This document shows, piece after piece, positions 42,942-52,676 of a stretch of 64,000 bases of DNA. Below the pieces are notes generated by a model, which was given only the letters and a program-made list of their open reading frames with translations, searched no databases and was not told the origin of the DNA. The DNA is from Bog-756 sp963753905. Its GTDB lineage: Bacteria; Actinomycetota; Acidimicrobiia; Acidimicrobiales; RAAP-2. The stretch is taken from positions 1,550,001-1,614,000 of the forward strand of contig CAVWDZ010000001.1 of NCBI GenBank assembly GCA_963753905.1. The letters are read 5' to 3'. The stretch's first letter is position 1, and each line of letters begins with the position of its first letter. The translations under genes were made by a program, and so were the position numbers.

Positions 42942-45548
42942 TCAGGAGCCCCCGAGCACCCGACGGGCCTCCTCGAGGGCGCGGTCGATGCCGGTCGGGT
43001 CCTTGCCCCCCGCGACGGCCACCTCGGGCGAGCCTCCGCCGCCGCCGCCCAGCAGCGGGGAGATCTGCTTGACGAGCCCGCCGGCGTCCACCTGCCCGTC
43101 GGGGCGATCGGCAGGGTCGGCCGCCACGACCAGCGAGGCCTTGGCGCCGTCCGGGCTCCCACCGAGCACCACCGCCCGGAGCCGTCCCGACGAGCGGACG
43201 GTCTGGGCCAGGTCGCGGAGCTCGTCCGGGCTCAGCCCGTCCCGACGGGCCACCACGGCTCCCGCCGAGGACTCGGCGAGCAGTGTCTCCGCGTCGGCCC
43301 GGAGCTCTCGGGCGCGGATCTGTTCGAGCGCCTTTTCGGCGGCGCGCTGGCGCTCCATCAGGCGTTCGATGGCCTCGCCGACGTGCTCCGGGTCGGTGCG
43401 CAGGAGGTCGGCCGCCCCGTCGAGCAGCGCCTCCCGGGAGGCCGCCCGCTCGATGGCGCCCATGCCGGTCACCGCGAGGATCCGTCGTGTGTTGGAGCCG
43501 ATGGACGACTCGGAGACCACCGTGATCGGGCCGATCATCCCGAGCGCGCTCACATGGGTGCCGCCACAGAGCTCGGTCGAATGTGACCCGGCCTGCACCA
43601 CGCGTACCCGTTCGCCGTACTTGTCGCCGAAGAACGCCAGTGCCCCCATCGCCTCGGCCTCGGCCCTCGAGTGCTCCTCGACCACCACCCTGTCGTCGGT
43701 GAGCACGTCGGCGTTGGCCAGAGTGGTGACCTCGGCCAGCTCGGCCGGCATGACCGCGGCGTGGTGACTGAAGTCGAAGCGGAGCCGGTCGGGCGCGACC
43801 AGCGAGCTCTGCTGGCGCACATGGTCCCCGAGGACGCTGCGCAGGGCCGCATGCAGGAGGTGGGTGGCGGTGTGGCTGCGCCGGAGGGCCTCGCGCCGGG
43901 GGCCGTCGATGGTCGCGACGGCATCCTGCCCGGCGAGGATCTCTCCGGTGACCGTCGCCCGGTGGGAGGTCAGTCCGGGCAGTGCCGAGACCGTGTCGTA
44001 GACGAGCGCCGTCCCGGTCTCGGTGACGATGGTCCCGGTGTCGCCCATCTGGCCCCCACCCTCGGCGTAGAAGGGGGTCCGGTCGAGGAACACCTCGACC
44101 TGCCCGGCATCCTCGGGCGCACGGTCGGTCAGCACCGCGACCACCCGGGCCGGGGCCGAGTAGCCGTCGGGCCGTTGCCCGACGAAGACGGTCTGGCCCT
44201 CGAGGTCGAGGACCGACCGGTAGGCCTCCTCCCCGGCAGGCACACGACCGGCCCGCGCCGCGGCCCGGGCCTGGGCGCGCTGGCGGTCCATGGCCTGCTC
44301 GAACCCCTTCAGGTCGACGGTCCGTCCGGCCTCCTCGGCGATCTCGACCGTGAGCTCGACCGGGAAACCGTAGGTGTCGTGGAGCCGGAAGGCCACCTCG
44401 CCGGCGAGCCTGTCACCTGCCGCCGCCAGCTCCTCCTCGAGGATGGCCGACCCGGTGGCCAGGGTGCGCAGGAAGGCCTCCTCCTCGCGTGCCACCACAT
44501 CGGCGACCAGGGCGTGCTGCTCGGCGAGTCCAGGATAGGTGCCGCCGAGGACCGAGACGGCCACGTCCACGAGGCGCGGCGTGAACGGTTCGGTGACCCC
44601 GAGCTGGCGTGCCCGGCGGACGGCGCGGCGGATGAGGCGGCGCAGGACGTAGCCCCGGCCTTCGTTCGCCGGCAGCACACCGTCGGCCACCACCATCGAC
44701 ATGGCCCGCCCGTGGTCGGCCAGGATGCGCAGCGCCACGTCGTCCTGGTCGTCCTCGCCATAGGTTCGGCCGGTGATCGACTGGGCCTCTTCGAGGAGCG
44801 GCACGAACAGCTCGGTGTCGAAGATCGAGTCGACGCCCTGCAGGACGGGCAGGATGCGCTCGAGACCCGCGCCGGTGTCGATGCTGGGTCGCGGCAACGC
44901 GTCCGTCGTTCCGTCCGGATGGCGGTCGTACTGCATGAAGACCAGGTTCCAGATCTCGACGAAGCGCTCTGCGCCACCCAGCGCAGGTCCCCCGTCCTCG
45001 CCGTAGTCGGATCCCTTGTCGAAGAAGAGCTCGGAGCTCGGACCCCAGGGGCCGACACCCTCGCCTTTCCAGACGTTGTCGTCGCCCATCCGCTGGATGC
45101 GTGCGGTCGGGATACCGACGGCGTCGCGCCAGATGGCCTCCGCCTCGTCGTCGTCCTCGTGCACCGTGATCCAGAGCCGGTCGCCGTCGATGCCCAGGAC
45201 CCCGGTCACCAGCTCCCAGGCGAACGGGATGGCCTCCGCCTTGAAGTAGTCGCCGAAGCTGAAGTTGCCGAGCATCTCGAAGAACGTGCAGTGGCGCTGG
45301 GTGGTGCCGACCACGTCGATGTCGACGGTGCGAAAGCACTTCTGCACCGAGGTGGCCCGGGTCCAGGGCGGGACCTCGTCGCCGAGGAAGAAGGGCTTGA
45401 AGGGCACCATCCCGGCGATCGTGAACAGCACCGTCGGGTCGTGCGGGATCAGACTCGCCGACGGAACCGCTGCGTGGCCGCGCTCGACGAAGAAGCCGGT
45501 GAACGCGGCTCTGAGATGGTCGGCGTCGCGCGCCGTGCCGGAGGTCAC
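42942..45548 (-). CDS. alaS: Alanyl-tRNA synthetase
   Basis: 868 residues with all domains: class II core (FTIAGMVPFKPFFLG, TSVQKCFRT, NFSFGDYFK), tRNA-binding region, editing domain with HTATHLLHAAL and CGGTHVS zinc ligands, and the C-terminal Gly-rich DHHA1 end. GTG at 45548 is preferred because TAGGAT (45562-45557) ends eight bases before it; TTG at 45557 falls on that hexamer. It may have its own promoter within the end of the upstream gene. Confidence 0.97.
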   Translation of the reverse strand: MTSGTARDADHLRAAFTGFFVERGHAAVPSASLIPHDPTVLFTIAGMVPFKPFFLGDEVPPWTRATSVQKCFRTVDIDVVGTTQRHCTFFEMLGNFSFGDYFKAEAIPFAWELVTGVLGIDGDRLWITVHEDDDEAEAIWRDAVGIPTARIQRMGDDNVWKGEGVGPWGPSSELFFDKGSDYGEDGGPALGGAERFVEIWNLVFMQYDRHPDGTTDALPRPSIDTGAGLERILPVLQGVDSIFDTELFVPLLEEAQSITGRTYGEDDQDDVALRILADHGRAMSMVVADGVLPANEGRGYVLRRLIRRAVRRARQLGVTEPFTPRLVDVAVSVLGGTYPGLAEQHALVADVVAREEEAFLRTLATGSAILEEELAAAGDRLAGEVAFRLHDTYGFPVELTVEIAEEAGRTVDLKGFEQAMDRQRAQARAAARAGRVPAGEEAYRSVLDLEGQTVFVGQRPDGYSAPARVVAVLTDRAPEDAGQVEVFLDRTPFYAEGGGQMGDTGTIVTETGTALVYDTVSALPGLTSHRATVTGEILAGQDAVATIDGPRREALRRSHTATHLLHAALRSVLGDHVRQQSSLVAPDRLRFDFSHHAAVMPAELAEVTTLANADVLTDDRVVVEEHSRAEAEAMGALAFFGDKYGERVRVVQAGSHSTELCGGTHVSALGMIGPITVVSESSIGSNTRRILAVTGMGAIERAASREALLDGAADLLRTDPEHVGEAIERLMERQRAAEKALEQIRARELRADAETLLAESSAGAVVARRDGLSPDELRDLAQTVRSSGRLRAVVLGGSPDGAKASLVVAADPADRPDGQVDAGGLVKQISPLLGGGGGGSPEVAVAGGKDPTGIDRALEEARRVLGGS

Positions 45549-45559
45549 GACCGGCAATC

Positions 45560-45904
45560 CTACGTGCCCAGGTGAGAGGGTGATTCTCGCCGGGCGTCCG
45601 CTCCGATGCCCGGGACGCCGTCGGGCTCGACCGCGCCCGACGCGGCAAGCTGGTCCCAGAGCTCCGACTCACGGCGCTGCTTCTCGGATCGCCCCGAGGC
45701 CACCGCGTCCCGCACCCGCTTCCCGGTCTGCCCGGCCACCTGACGGGCCGACCGACCGACCTCCGTCGCCAGCGCCTCGGGTGCCAGCCGTGCCGCGGCC
45801 TGCTCGATGGTGTGCCGGACCTTGCGCTCGGCCCAGAGCGCCGAACCGGCACCGGCCACCGCTCCGGTCATCAGCCAGAAGGCTCGCCGCGGAACGACGA
45901 TCAC
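45560..45904 (-). CDS. Small membrane-associated protein upstream of alaS (DUF6167-like)
   Basis: 114 residues. One N-terminal hydrophobic helix (AFWLMTGAVAGAGSALWAE), then a basic amphipathic region and a disordered end. Sequence and position between DUF948 and alaS resemble a small conserved actinobacterial protein; function unknown. GTG overlaps the DUF948 stop (GTGA). Confidence 0.7.
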   Translation of the reverse strand: MIVVPRRAFWLMTGAVAGAGSALWAERKVRHTIEQAAARLAPEALATEVGRSARQVAGQTGKRVRDAVASGRSEKQRRESELWDQLAASGAVEPDGVPGIGADARRESPSHLGT

Positions 45905-46302
45905 CGGCTCCGGTCGCGGGGCACGGACGCGCCGTTGCGCGGAGCGGTCTCCCGCGACGCCAATCGACGGATCCCGGTCGCGGCGCCGGCGCGGACGGCG
46001 AGGACCTTCACCACCGGATTGGCGAACGCGCGATAGGCCAGACGTGAGGCCGAGTCCACCGTCGCGTGCACCGACTCCGTCGAGTCGAGGACGGCACCGA
46101 CCCGTTCCATCTCGGTGGCCGCCTGCCCGACCACCCGGTGGGCGTCCGCGACGAGGGGGACGGTCTGCCGGCGGAGCTCGTCGGCCAGCGCGCCGAGCCG
46201 CTGCACCTGGCGGCGGAGCGAGGTCACGGCCACCAGCAGGCAGGCGACCGCGATCACACAGGCGATGCTCGCCACCAGGACGGCGATCTCTCCAGCTGTC
46301 AT
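45901..46302 (-). CDS. DUF948 membrane protein
   Basis: 133 residues: an N-terminal membrane helix (IAVLVASIACVIAVACLLVA) followed by a long coiled-coil-like helix, then FANPVVKVLA and a basic tail. Matches DUF948 in layout and position near alaS; function unknown. TAAGCT (46317-46312) ends nine bases before the ATG, making it the likely head of the alaS operon. Confidence 0.8.
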   Translation of the reverse strand: MTAGEIAVLVASIACVIAVACLLVAVTSLRRQVQRLGALADELRRQTVPLVADAHRVVGQAATEMERVGAVLDSTESVHATVDSASRLAYRAFANPVVKVLAVRAGAATGIRRLASRETAPRNGASVPRDRSR

Positions 46303-46376
46303 GATCGGAGCAGCTTAGATCGCCCGGTCCGCGACCCGGGGCTCCCCCGGCCGGCGCAATGCCCGACAAGGGCCGG

Positions 46377-49300
46377 TCAGGTCGAGGTCATGCCCACAAC
46401 CGGCCGGTTGAGGCTGATCCCTCCAGTCGATCCGAAGAACCGCGCGTCGCCGTAGGCGAAGATGCCGCCGTCCGAGGCGACCAGCCAGTAGCCCGTGCCG
46501 GTCAGCGAGGGTGCCATGCCGACGACCGGCCGGTTGAGGGTGAGGTCGCCGGTCGAGCCGTAGAACCCGGCGTCGCCGTAGGCGAAGATGCCGCCGTCGG
46601 AGGCGACCAGCCAGTAGCCCCTGCCGTCGGGGGTCGCGGCCATGCCGACCACCGGACGGTTGAGGGTGATCGCTCCGGTCGAGCCGTGGAACCCGGCGTC
46701 CCCGAAGGCGAAGATGCCGCCGTCGGAGGCGACCAGCCAGTAGCCCCTGCCGTCGGGGGTCGCGGCTATGCCGACCACCGGACGGTTGAGGGTGATCGCT
46801 CCGGTCGAGCCGTGGAACCCGGCGTCCCCGAAGGCGAAGATGCCGCCGTCGGAGGCGACCAGCCAGTAGCCCCTGCCGTCGGGGGTCGCGGCCATGCCCA
46901 CCACCGGCTGGTTGAGGGTCAGGTTGCCGGTCGAGCCGTAGAACCCGGCGTCGCCGTAGGCGAAGATGCCGCCGTCGGAGGCGACCAGCCAGTAGCCCTT
47001 GCCGTCGGGGGTCGCGGCCATGCCCACGACCGGCCGGTTGAGGGTCAGGCTGCCGGTCGAGCCGTAGAAGCTGGCGTGGCCGAAGTCGAAGATGCCCCCG
47101 TCGGAGGCGACCAGCCAGTAGCCCGGCAGGGCGTAGAGGTACCGGTCGGAGCTCACCTGCGGACTGGTCCCGTCCGGGGAGGTCACCGAGACGTCCACGG
47201 TCGCCCCTCCGGCGGGCCCGGCGGGCACGGTGGCCACGATCGATCCCGGCGAGGTCACCGTGAAGGCTGCCGCCGGAACGGAGCCGAAGCGGACCGAGGT
47301 CGCGCCGCCGAAGTCGGAGCCGGTGATGGTGACCCGTCCACCCCCGGTGGTCGGGCCCTTGACCGGGACCACCGAGGACACCAGCGGGGAGATGAAGGTG
47401 AACGTCGACGAGGGGACCGCTGCGCTCGTGCCCGCGGCCGGACCGGTGGTGGTGACCGTGACCGCCGACTGCTGACCGGTGACCACGTCAGGGGTGGTCA
47501 CCGTCACCGAGGTCGGTGTGTGCGCGATGACGGACGCGTTCGCACCGCCGAACCGGACGGTCGGTGTACCGGTGCCGAACCCGGAGCCGTCGACGACCAC
47601 GGTCTGGCCGCCCGTCGCCTTGCCGGACGACGGGGAGAGCGCGGTGACCGCGGGGCAGCCGGCGGCAGATCCGGAGAACAGACCGAGCAGCGAGGCGGCC
47701 CGGGGACTCCCCCACCCGGAGGCCAGGTCGTAGCCCGGACGAGCAAGGAAGTCCGTTCCCACAGTCCCCGGGAAGAGGCTGTTGTCCCCGGGCGGGACGA
47801 TGTCATTGAAGGACGATGCCGCTCCCGCGGAATAGAGCTTGGGTCCGAGCAGTCCGGCCGGGGTGTTGCAGCCCTGGTTGGTATCCGCCACGAGTGCTGC
47901 CCAGAGGGGAGCGGACGCGCTGGTCCCCCCCACCGGCGACCATCGCCCGTCGAAGAAGACCACGGCACCGTGGTTCGGGTCGGCCGAAGCGGCCACATCG
48001 GGGACCTCCCGGCACTGCTGATTGGCGTGGAGTCCGCACGTGTCGACGGTGTCCGGGATCTGGGCCCCGGGCACCTGCTGCCAGGAAGGAGCAGCGAACA
48101 CCGTCGAGTTCGAGTTGCCTCCTCCTCCTGCGCCGCCGCTCGTGTTGACGTTGTTCCAGACCGACTCGGTCGGGGCGTTCGGGTTCGCCGCGGTCAGCGA
48201 GGTGCCGCCCACGCCGGTCACGTCTGGTTGGTCGGCGGGGTCGTCCACCGCCAGGCCGGTCGCACCACTCCCGGCCCTGACGTCGTAGCAGTCGCTCGAG
48301 CCCGAGTCGCCCGATGCGGCAAGCACGGTCTGTCCCTGGGTGGCTGCCTGGGCGAAGAGCATGGTCTCTGCCGCCTGGTCGGTGGGGTCCATGTCCGGCT
48401 CGCACTGGCCCCAACTCGTGGAGAGCACCTTGGCCGCGTCATCGTTGACCATGGCTTCGTAGGTGTCGATCGGTCCGGTCCCGACCTGTGGACCCGTGTA
48501 GACGAGCACCGACGACGAGGGCGCGAGCCCGGCCACCATCTCGATGTCGAGGGCGGCCTCACCGTCCTCGATCGGCGGTCCTGCGCCACCGTCGACCGTG
48601 ACATCGGTGACCGGCACGCCGAGCCCGTAGCAGGACTCGTAGGTCTGGATGTCACTCGGGTCGTAGGACTCGAGTTCGTAGACGCCGACGGTCTGGCCTG
48701 CCCCCGAACGGCCCTCGCCGTAGAGGGTCGAGAGGCCGTAGGTCGAGGCCAACTGGTTGGCGGTCCACCCGTCGTAGGCGCTCGCCACTCCCCTCGCCTC
48801 AGGGCACGGGGACGGTCCGACCTGGAACGGGTGGGTACCGAGCCGTGGCGAGGCGGCGGCCGGTGCCGGTCCAGCAGTCGCACCACCTCCACCCGTGACG
48901 ATCTGCGGATGGAGGAGCGGGGCGTCGGACAGGCCGATGACTCCCTGGATGCCCGCGGCCAGTGCGGCGGGTACCTCGGGATCGCCGAGCCCGACCCGGG
49001 TCACCGATCCGGTCCGCAACCGGGCCTGGACGAGGGGAACCGAGAAGGTCCGCTCCACCTCGGCGGCCGGACCCGAGACCGGGATGAAGAGGCCGTCCGA
49101 CGCGGTCGGCCCGACCACCAGACCGGTCGAGGAGAGCCAGTCCCGGGTGGCGGTCACCGTCGCGGCATCGGGCCCGAAGACGGCTCCGAACTGGCCCCGC
49201 CGGAGGTAGCGGCGGAACTGGGGGCTCCCCGGAGTGGACGCGGACCGCACGAATGCCTCGAGCGCGGCCGGATCGCGCGGACGGAGGACCACCTCGGCCT

Positions 49301-49505
49301 CGACGGCCGACGCCGGATCGGTCGGGCCCACGACGGTGGCCCCGGAAGGGACGCCGGTGCCGGCTCCCGCCAGACGGACCATCGCGAGCGGGTGCGCCGG
49401 GGTCGCGGTCGCCGCTCCGGACCAGACGGCTGCGGCAAGGGTCAGCGCGACGGGCACGACGACGAGCCGCCGCAATGCCAGGCCCCGCACTCTCGACGCC
49501 CGCAT
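46377..49505 (-). CDS. Secreted S53 (sedolisin) protease with IPT domains and six-repeat C-terminus
   Basis: 1042 residues: signal peptide about 1-36, pro-kumamolisin activation domain about 60-200, sedolisin domain about 235-612 with Glu316 and Asp320 (ExxxD), oxyanion Asp400 in ASGDSGSS and nucleophile Ser529 in GGTSASAP, and calcium-site residues in FNDIVPPGDN and GYDLASGWGSP. Two IPT/TIG domains follow (about 618-792), then six 42-residue repeats to the end. Sedolisins are usually acid-active serine-carboxyl peptidases. ATG at 49505 has GGGGGAG about ten bases upstream; ATG at 49523 would overlap rarA. Confidence 0.92.
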   Translation of the reverse strand: MRASRVRGLALRRLVVVPVALTLAAAVWSGAATATPAHPLAMVRLAGAGTGVPSGATVVGPTDPASAVEAEVVLRPRDPAALEAFVRSASTPGSPQFRRYLRRGQFGAVFGPDAATVTATRDWLSSTGLVVGPTASDGLFIPVSGPAAEVERTFSVPLVQARLRTGSVTRVGLGDPEVPAALAAGIQGVIGLSDAPLLHPQIVTGGGGATAGPAPAAASPRLGTHPFQVGPSPCPEARGVASAYDGWTANQLASTYGLSTLYGEGRSGAGQTVGVYELESYDPSDIQTYESCYGLGVPVTDVTVDGGAGPPIEDGEAALDIEMVAGLAPSSSVLVYTGPQVGTGPIDTYEAMVNDDAAKVLSTSWGQCEPDMDPTDQAAETMLFAQAATQGQTVLAASGDSGSSDCYDVRAGSGATGLAVDDPADQPDVTGVGGTSLTAANPNAPTESVWNNVNTSGGAGGGGNSNSTVFAAPSWQQVPGAQIPDTVDTCGLHANQQCREVPDVAASADPNHGAVVFFDGRWSPVGGTSASAPLWAALVADTNQGCNTPAGLLGPKLYSAGAASSFNDIVPPGDNSLFPGTVGTDFLARPGYDLASGWGSPRAASLLGLFSGSAAGCPAVTALSPSSGKATGGQTVVVDGSGFGTGTPTVRFGGANASVIAHTPTSVTVTTPDVVTGQQSAVTVTTTGPAAGTSAAVPSSTFTFISPLVSSVVPVKGPTTGGGRVTITGSDFGGATSVRFGSVPAAAFTVTSPGSIVATVPAGPAGGATVDVSVTSPDGTSPQVSSDRYLYALPGYWLVASDGGIFDFGHASFYGSTGSLTLNRPVVGMAATPDGKGYWLVASDGGIFAYGDAGFYGSTGNLTLNQPVVGMAATPDGRGYWLVASDGGIFAFGDAGFHGSTGAITLNRPVVGIAATPDGRGYWLVASDGGIFAFGDAGFHGSTGAITLNRPVVGMAATPDGRGYWLVASDGGIFAYGDAGFYGSTGDLTLNRPVVGMAPSLTGTGYWLVASDGGIFAYGDARFFGSTGGISLNRPVVGMTST
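46380..47123 (-). repeat. Six tandem 126-bp coding repeats (42 residues each)
   Basis: Each unit begins GYWLVASDGGIF and ends LNxPVVGMAATPDG; the sixth is cut to 38 residues by the stop codon. The two middle units (about 46620-46871) differ by a single base, giving Met or Ile. Each repeat could form one blade of a beta-propeller or a beta-solenoid coil. Near-identity at the DNA level points to recent duplication or gene conversion. Confidence 0.9.
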
Positions 49506-49509
49506 CCGC

Positions 49510-50841
49510 TCAGTCTCCCCCATCGACCGCCGGCTCGGGTGCCACCGGTTCGTCCCCGCCTGCCCGCCACCGGCGGAGCCGGTCGGACACCACCGCCTCG
49601 TGGCCGCGGTCGCTCGGCTCGTAGTAGCGGGTGGAGGCCACCCCGGCCGGTCGGTACTCCTGGGCCACGAACGCATCGGGATGATCGTGGGGGTACTCGT
49701 ACCCTTCGCCGTGTCCGATTGCCGCAGCGCTGCGGTAGTGCGCGTCGCGCAGATGGGTGGGCACGTCGCCCCGCGGCCCCTCGCGCACGTCCCGCACGGC
49801 GCGTCCGAGGGCGACCGTGACCCGGTTCGATTTGGGCGCGCAGGCCAGGTGCACGACCGCCTGGGCCAGGTTGAGCTGGGCCTCGGGCAGGCCCACGAAC
49901 TCGACCGCCCGGGCCGCGGCATCGGCCACCACCAGGGCCAGCGGGTCGGCCTCTCCGATGTCCTCGCTGGCCAGGATCACCAGTCGACGGGCGATGAACC
50001 GGGCGTCCTCCCCCGACTCGAGCATCCGGGCCAGCCAGTAGAGACCGCCATCGGGGTCGGAGCCCCGCACCGACTTGATGAAGGCGCTGACCTGGTCGTA
50101 GTGGTCGTCCTCCCCGTAGTGCTGGAGGCGGGTGTGGCGAGCCCGCTCCACGTCGTCGAGGGACACCGGTCGCCCGCCGGCCAGAGCCAGCGCCACCTCG
50201 AGGGTGGTGAGCACCGCACGTGCGTCCCCGTCGGCCAGGCCCACCAGGGCCGCCACCGCCTCCGGGTCGGCCGCGGCCCCCTCGGCGGCCAGGGCGCGGG
50301 AAACGACCTCGGACAGCTCCTCCTCGGAGAGTGGCTCGAGGCGCCAGAGGGTCGACCGCGAGAGCAGCGGCGCGTTGACCTCGAAGAAGGGGTTCTCGGT
50401 GGTCGCACCGATGAGCACCAACAGCCCCTCCTCGACCGACGGGAGGAGGGCGTCCTGCTGGGAACGGTTGAACCGGTGGACCTCGTCGAGGAAGAGGATC
50501 GTGCCGCGGCCCTGCTCCCCGAGCAGCCGCCGGGCGCCCTCGACCACCTCCCGCACGTCCTTCACGCCGGCGCTCACCGCCGACAGCGGGACGAACTGCT
50601 TGGCCGTGGCCGTCGCCACCACCGCTGCCAGGGTCGTCTTGCCGGTGCCGGGCGGGCCCCAGAGGATGGCCGAGGTCAGCCGGTCCGACTCGATGAGCGC
50701 GCGCAAGGGCGCGCCGGGTCCGATGAGGTGCTGCTGGCCCACGATCTCGTCGAGGGACCGCGGGCGCAGGCGGGCAGCCAACGGGGCCCGCTGCTCCAGG
50801 TGCTCACGCGCCGCCCCGGAGAACAGGTCGTCGCCTGCCAC
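49510..50841 (-). CDS. rarA: Replication-associated recombination protein A (MgsA/RarA)
   Basis: AAA+ ATPase of 443 residues acting at stalled forks. The RPRSLDEIVGQQHL start, Walker A GPPGTGKTT, Walker B LFLDEVHRFN, sensor IGATTENP and arginine finger in LLSRS are present, followed by the RarA-specific C-terminal tetramerisation region (DDHYDQVSAFIKSVRGSDPD). Ten bases after aspS. Distinct from RuvB and DnaX by that C-terminus. Confidence 0.94.
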   Translation of the reverse strand: MAGDDLFSGAAREHLEQRAPLAARLRPRSLDEIVGQQHLIGPGAPLRALIESDRLTSAILWGPPGTGKTTLAAVVATATAKQFVPLSAVSAGVKDVREVVEGARRLLGEQGRGTILFLDEVHRFNRSQQDALLPSVEEGLLVLIGATTENPFFEVNAPLLSRSTLWRLEPLSEEELSEVVSRALAAEGAAADPEAVAALVGLADGDARAVLTTLEVALALAGGRPVSLDDVERARHTRLQHYGEDDHYDQVSAFIKSVRGSDPDGGLYWLARMLESGEDARFIARRLVILASEDIGEADPLALVVADAAARAVEFVGLPEAQLNLAQAVVHLACAPKSNRVTVALGRAVRDVREGPRGDVPTHLRDAHYRSAAAIGHGEGYEYPHDHPDAFVAQEYRPAGVASTRYYEPSDRGHEAVVSDRLRRWRAGGDEPVAPEPAVDGGD

Positions 50842-50851
50842 CGGTACCGCC

Positions 50852-52648
50852 TCACTCCGCCGCTGGCAGAGGACGCAACCCGAGCTCGGCGAGCGCGCCG
50901 GGCGCGAGGGGCTTCGGGGCGCCGGTCATCGGGTCCCAGCCGGACTGCGTCTTGGGGAAGGCGATGACCTCGCGGATGCTGTCTTCGCCGGCGAAGATCG
51001 CGGCCAGGCGGTCGATGCCGACGGCGAAGCCCGCGTGCGGAGGCGCACCGAACCGGAAGGCGCCGAGCAGGAAGCCGAAGCGCGAGGCCACCTCCTCCTC
51101 GCCGAGACCGAGGACCGAGAAGATGCGGCGCTGGATGTCGGCCCGGTGCACACGGACGCTGCCCGAGCCGAGCTCCCATCCGTTGAGGACCAGGTCGTAG
51201 GCCTGGCTCCGTACCGAGGCCGGGTCCGACTCGAGCCGGTCGATGTCGTCGGGGTGGGGCATGGTGAAGGGGTGATGGGCGGCGATCGGGCGGCCCTCGT
51301 CGTCGACCCCGTCGAACAACGGGAAGTCCACCACCCAGAGGTACCGGTAGGGACCCTCGGAGACCGGCTTGCCACCGAGATCCAGCCGCAGCGCGCCGAG
51401 CACCGCGCAGGCCTCGCGGTACTGGTCGGCCACCACCAGGACCAGGTCCCCGACCGCGGCCCCGGTGGCTGCGAGGATGCCGCTCCGCTCGTCGTCCGAC
51501 AGGAAGCGGTCGAGGGGTGAGTCGAGACCGGCCGCACCGTCCTCCCCGTGTTGCACCCGGAACCAGGCCAACCCCTTTGCCCCGAGGGCCTTGGCCCGTT
51601 CGGTGAGCGCGTCCAGACGGGAGCGGCCGAGCGATGCCCCGCCCTCGAGCACGATCGCCTTCACACAGGGCGCCCCGAACGCCTTGACCCCGGTGCCGGC
51701 GAAGCGCTCGGACAGGTCGACCAGCTCCATGCCGAACCGGAGGTCGGGCTTGTCCGACCCGTACCGGTCGACGGCCTCGGCCCAGGTCATCCGCGGAACC
51801 GGTCCGGGTCGCTCCCCGGTGACCGCCTCGGCCGCGTCGAGGACCGCCTCGGACACGTAGCCGAGGATGTCCTCCTGGCCGACGAAGGATGCCTCGACGT
51901 CGAGTTGGGAGAACTCGAACTGGCGCTCGGCACGCAGGTCCTCGTCCCGCAGGCAGCGGGCGATCTGGAAGTAGCGGTCGACCCCGGCCACCATGAGGAG
52001 CTGTTTGGCCAGCTGGGGACTTTGGGGCAGGACGTAGCAGGACCCCTGGTGGAGCCGGCTGGGCACCGCGAACTCGCGGGCACCCTCGGGGGTGGGCGCC
52101 CAGAGCATGGGCGTCTCGACCTCGACGAAGCCCTGCCGGTCCATGGCCGCCCGCAGCGCGCGGTTGACCGTGGCCCGCACCCGGAGGTTGGCCTGCATCC
52201 GGGGCCGGCGAAGGTCCACGAACCGGTTGGTGAGCCGCACCACCTCGTCGACCTCGACCCGGTCGTCCACGGCGAAGGGCGGCGGCTCGGCGACATTGAG
52301 CACGGTGACCGTGCAGTCGCCGAGCTCGACCTCCCCGGTCGGGAGCTCGGGGTTGACCGTCCCCTCGGGCCGGTGCCGCACCTCGCCCTCGACCGCCACG
52401 ACGTACTCGCTCCGGACGTCGACCGTTCCCGGCACGACGCACTGCACGATGCCGGTGTGGTCGCGGAGATCGACGAAGGCCAGGTGCTCGCCGTGCTCAC
52501 GGCGCTTGGCGACCCAGCCGCACACCGTGACCCGGACGCCCACGTCGTCTGCGCCGAGCGAGCCGCACATCCGGTCGCGCATGGTGGTCGCCCCGGTCGA
52601 CGGGGCTGGCTGCGCGACGGGAGCCTTCGGCGCGTCAGGAACGGTCAA
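50852..52648 (-). CDS. aspS: Aspartyl-tRNA synthetase
   Basis: 598 residues: OB-fold anticodon domain (VTVCGWVAKRREHG), class II motif 1 (FVEVETPML), motif 2 (RCLRDEDLRAERQFEFSQ), a bacterial GAD insertion, and motif 3 (GIDRLAAIF). TTG at 52648 is chosen because AAAGGA lies six bases before it; the first ATG (22 residues later) has no such signal. May be the nondiscriminating type; this cannot be told here. Confidence 0.95.
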   Translation of the reverse strand: MTVPDAPKAPVAQPAPSTGATTMRDRMCGSLGADDVGVRVTVCGWVAKRREHGEHLAFVDLRDHTGIVQCVVPGTVDVRSEYVVAVEGEVRHRPEGTVNPELPTGEVELGDCTVTVLNVAEPPPFAVDDRVEVDEVVRLTNRFVDLRRPRMQANLRVRATVNRALRAAMDRQGFVEVETPMLWAPTPEGAREFAVPSRLHQGSCYVLPQSPQLAKQLLMVAGVDRYFQIARCLRDEDLRAERQFEFSQLDVEASFVGQEDILGYVSEAVLDAAEAVTGERPGPVPRMTWAEAVDRYGSDKPDLRFGMELVDLSERFAGTGVKAFGAPCVKAIVLEGGASLGRSRLDALTERAKALGAKGLAWFRVQHGEDGAAGLDSPLDRFLSDDERSGILAATGAAVGDLVLVVADQYREACAVLGALRLDLGGKPVSEGPYRYLWVVDFPLFDGVDDEGRPIAAHHPFTMPHPDDIDRLESDPASVRSQAYDLVLNGWELGSGSVRVHRADIQRRIFSVLGLGEEEVASRFGFLLGAFRFGAPPHAGFAVGIDRLAAIFAGEDSIREVIAFPKTQSGWDPMTGAPKPLAPGALAELGLRPLPAAE

Positions 52649-52676
52649 CGGTGGTCCTTTCCGGGTGGCAGGCCGG

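Noticed and set aside
46359..49820. Open frame of about 1150 codons on the plus strand with repeated VGEDAAVGGDQPVA units
   Set aside because: It is the antisense of the sedolisin gene; the repetition mirrors the real repeat array, and codon bias and domain matches belong to the minus strand.
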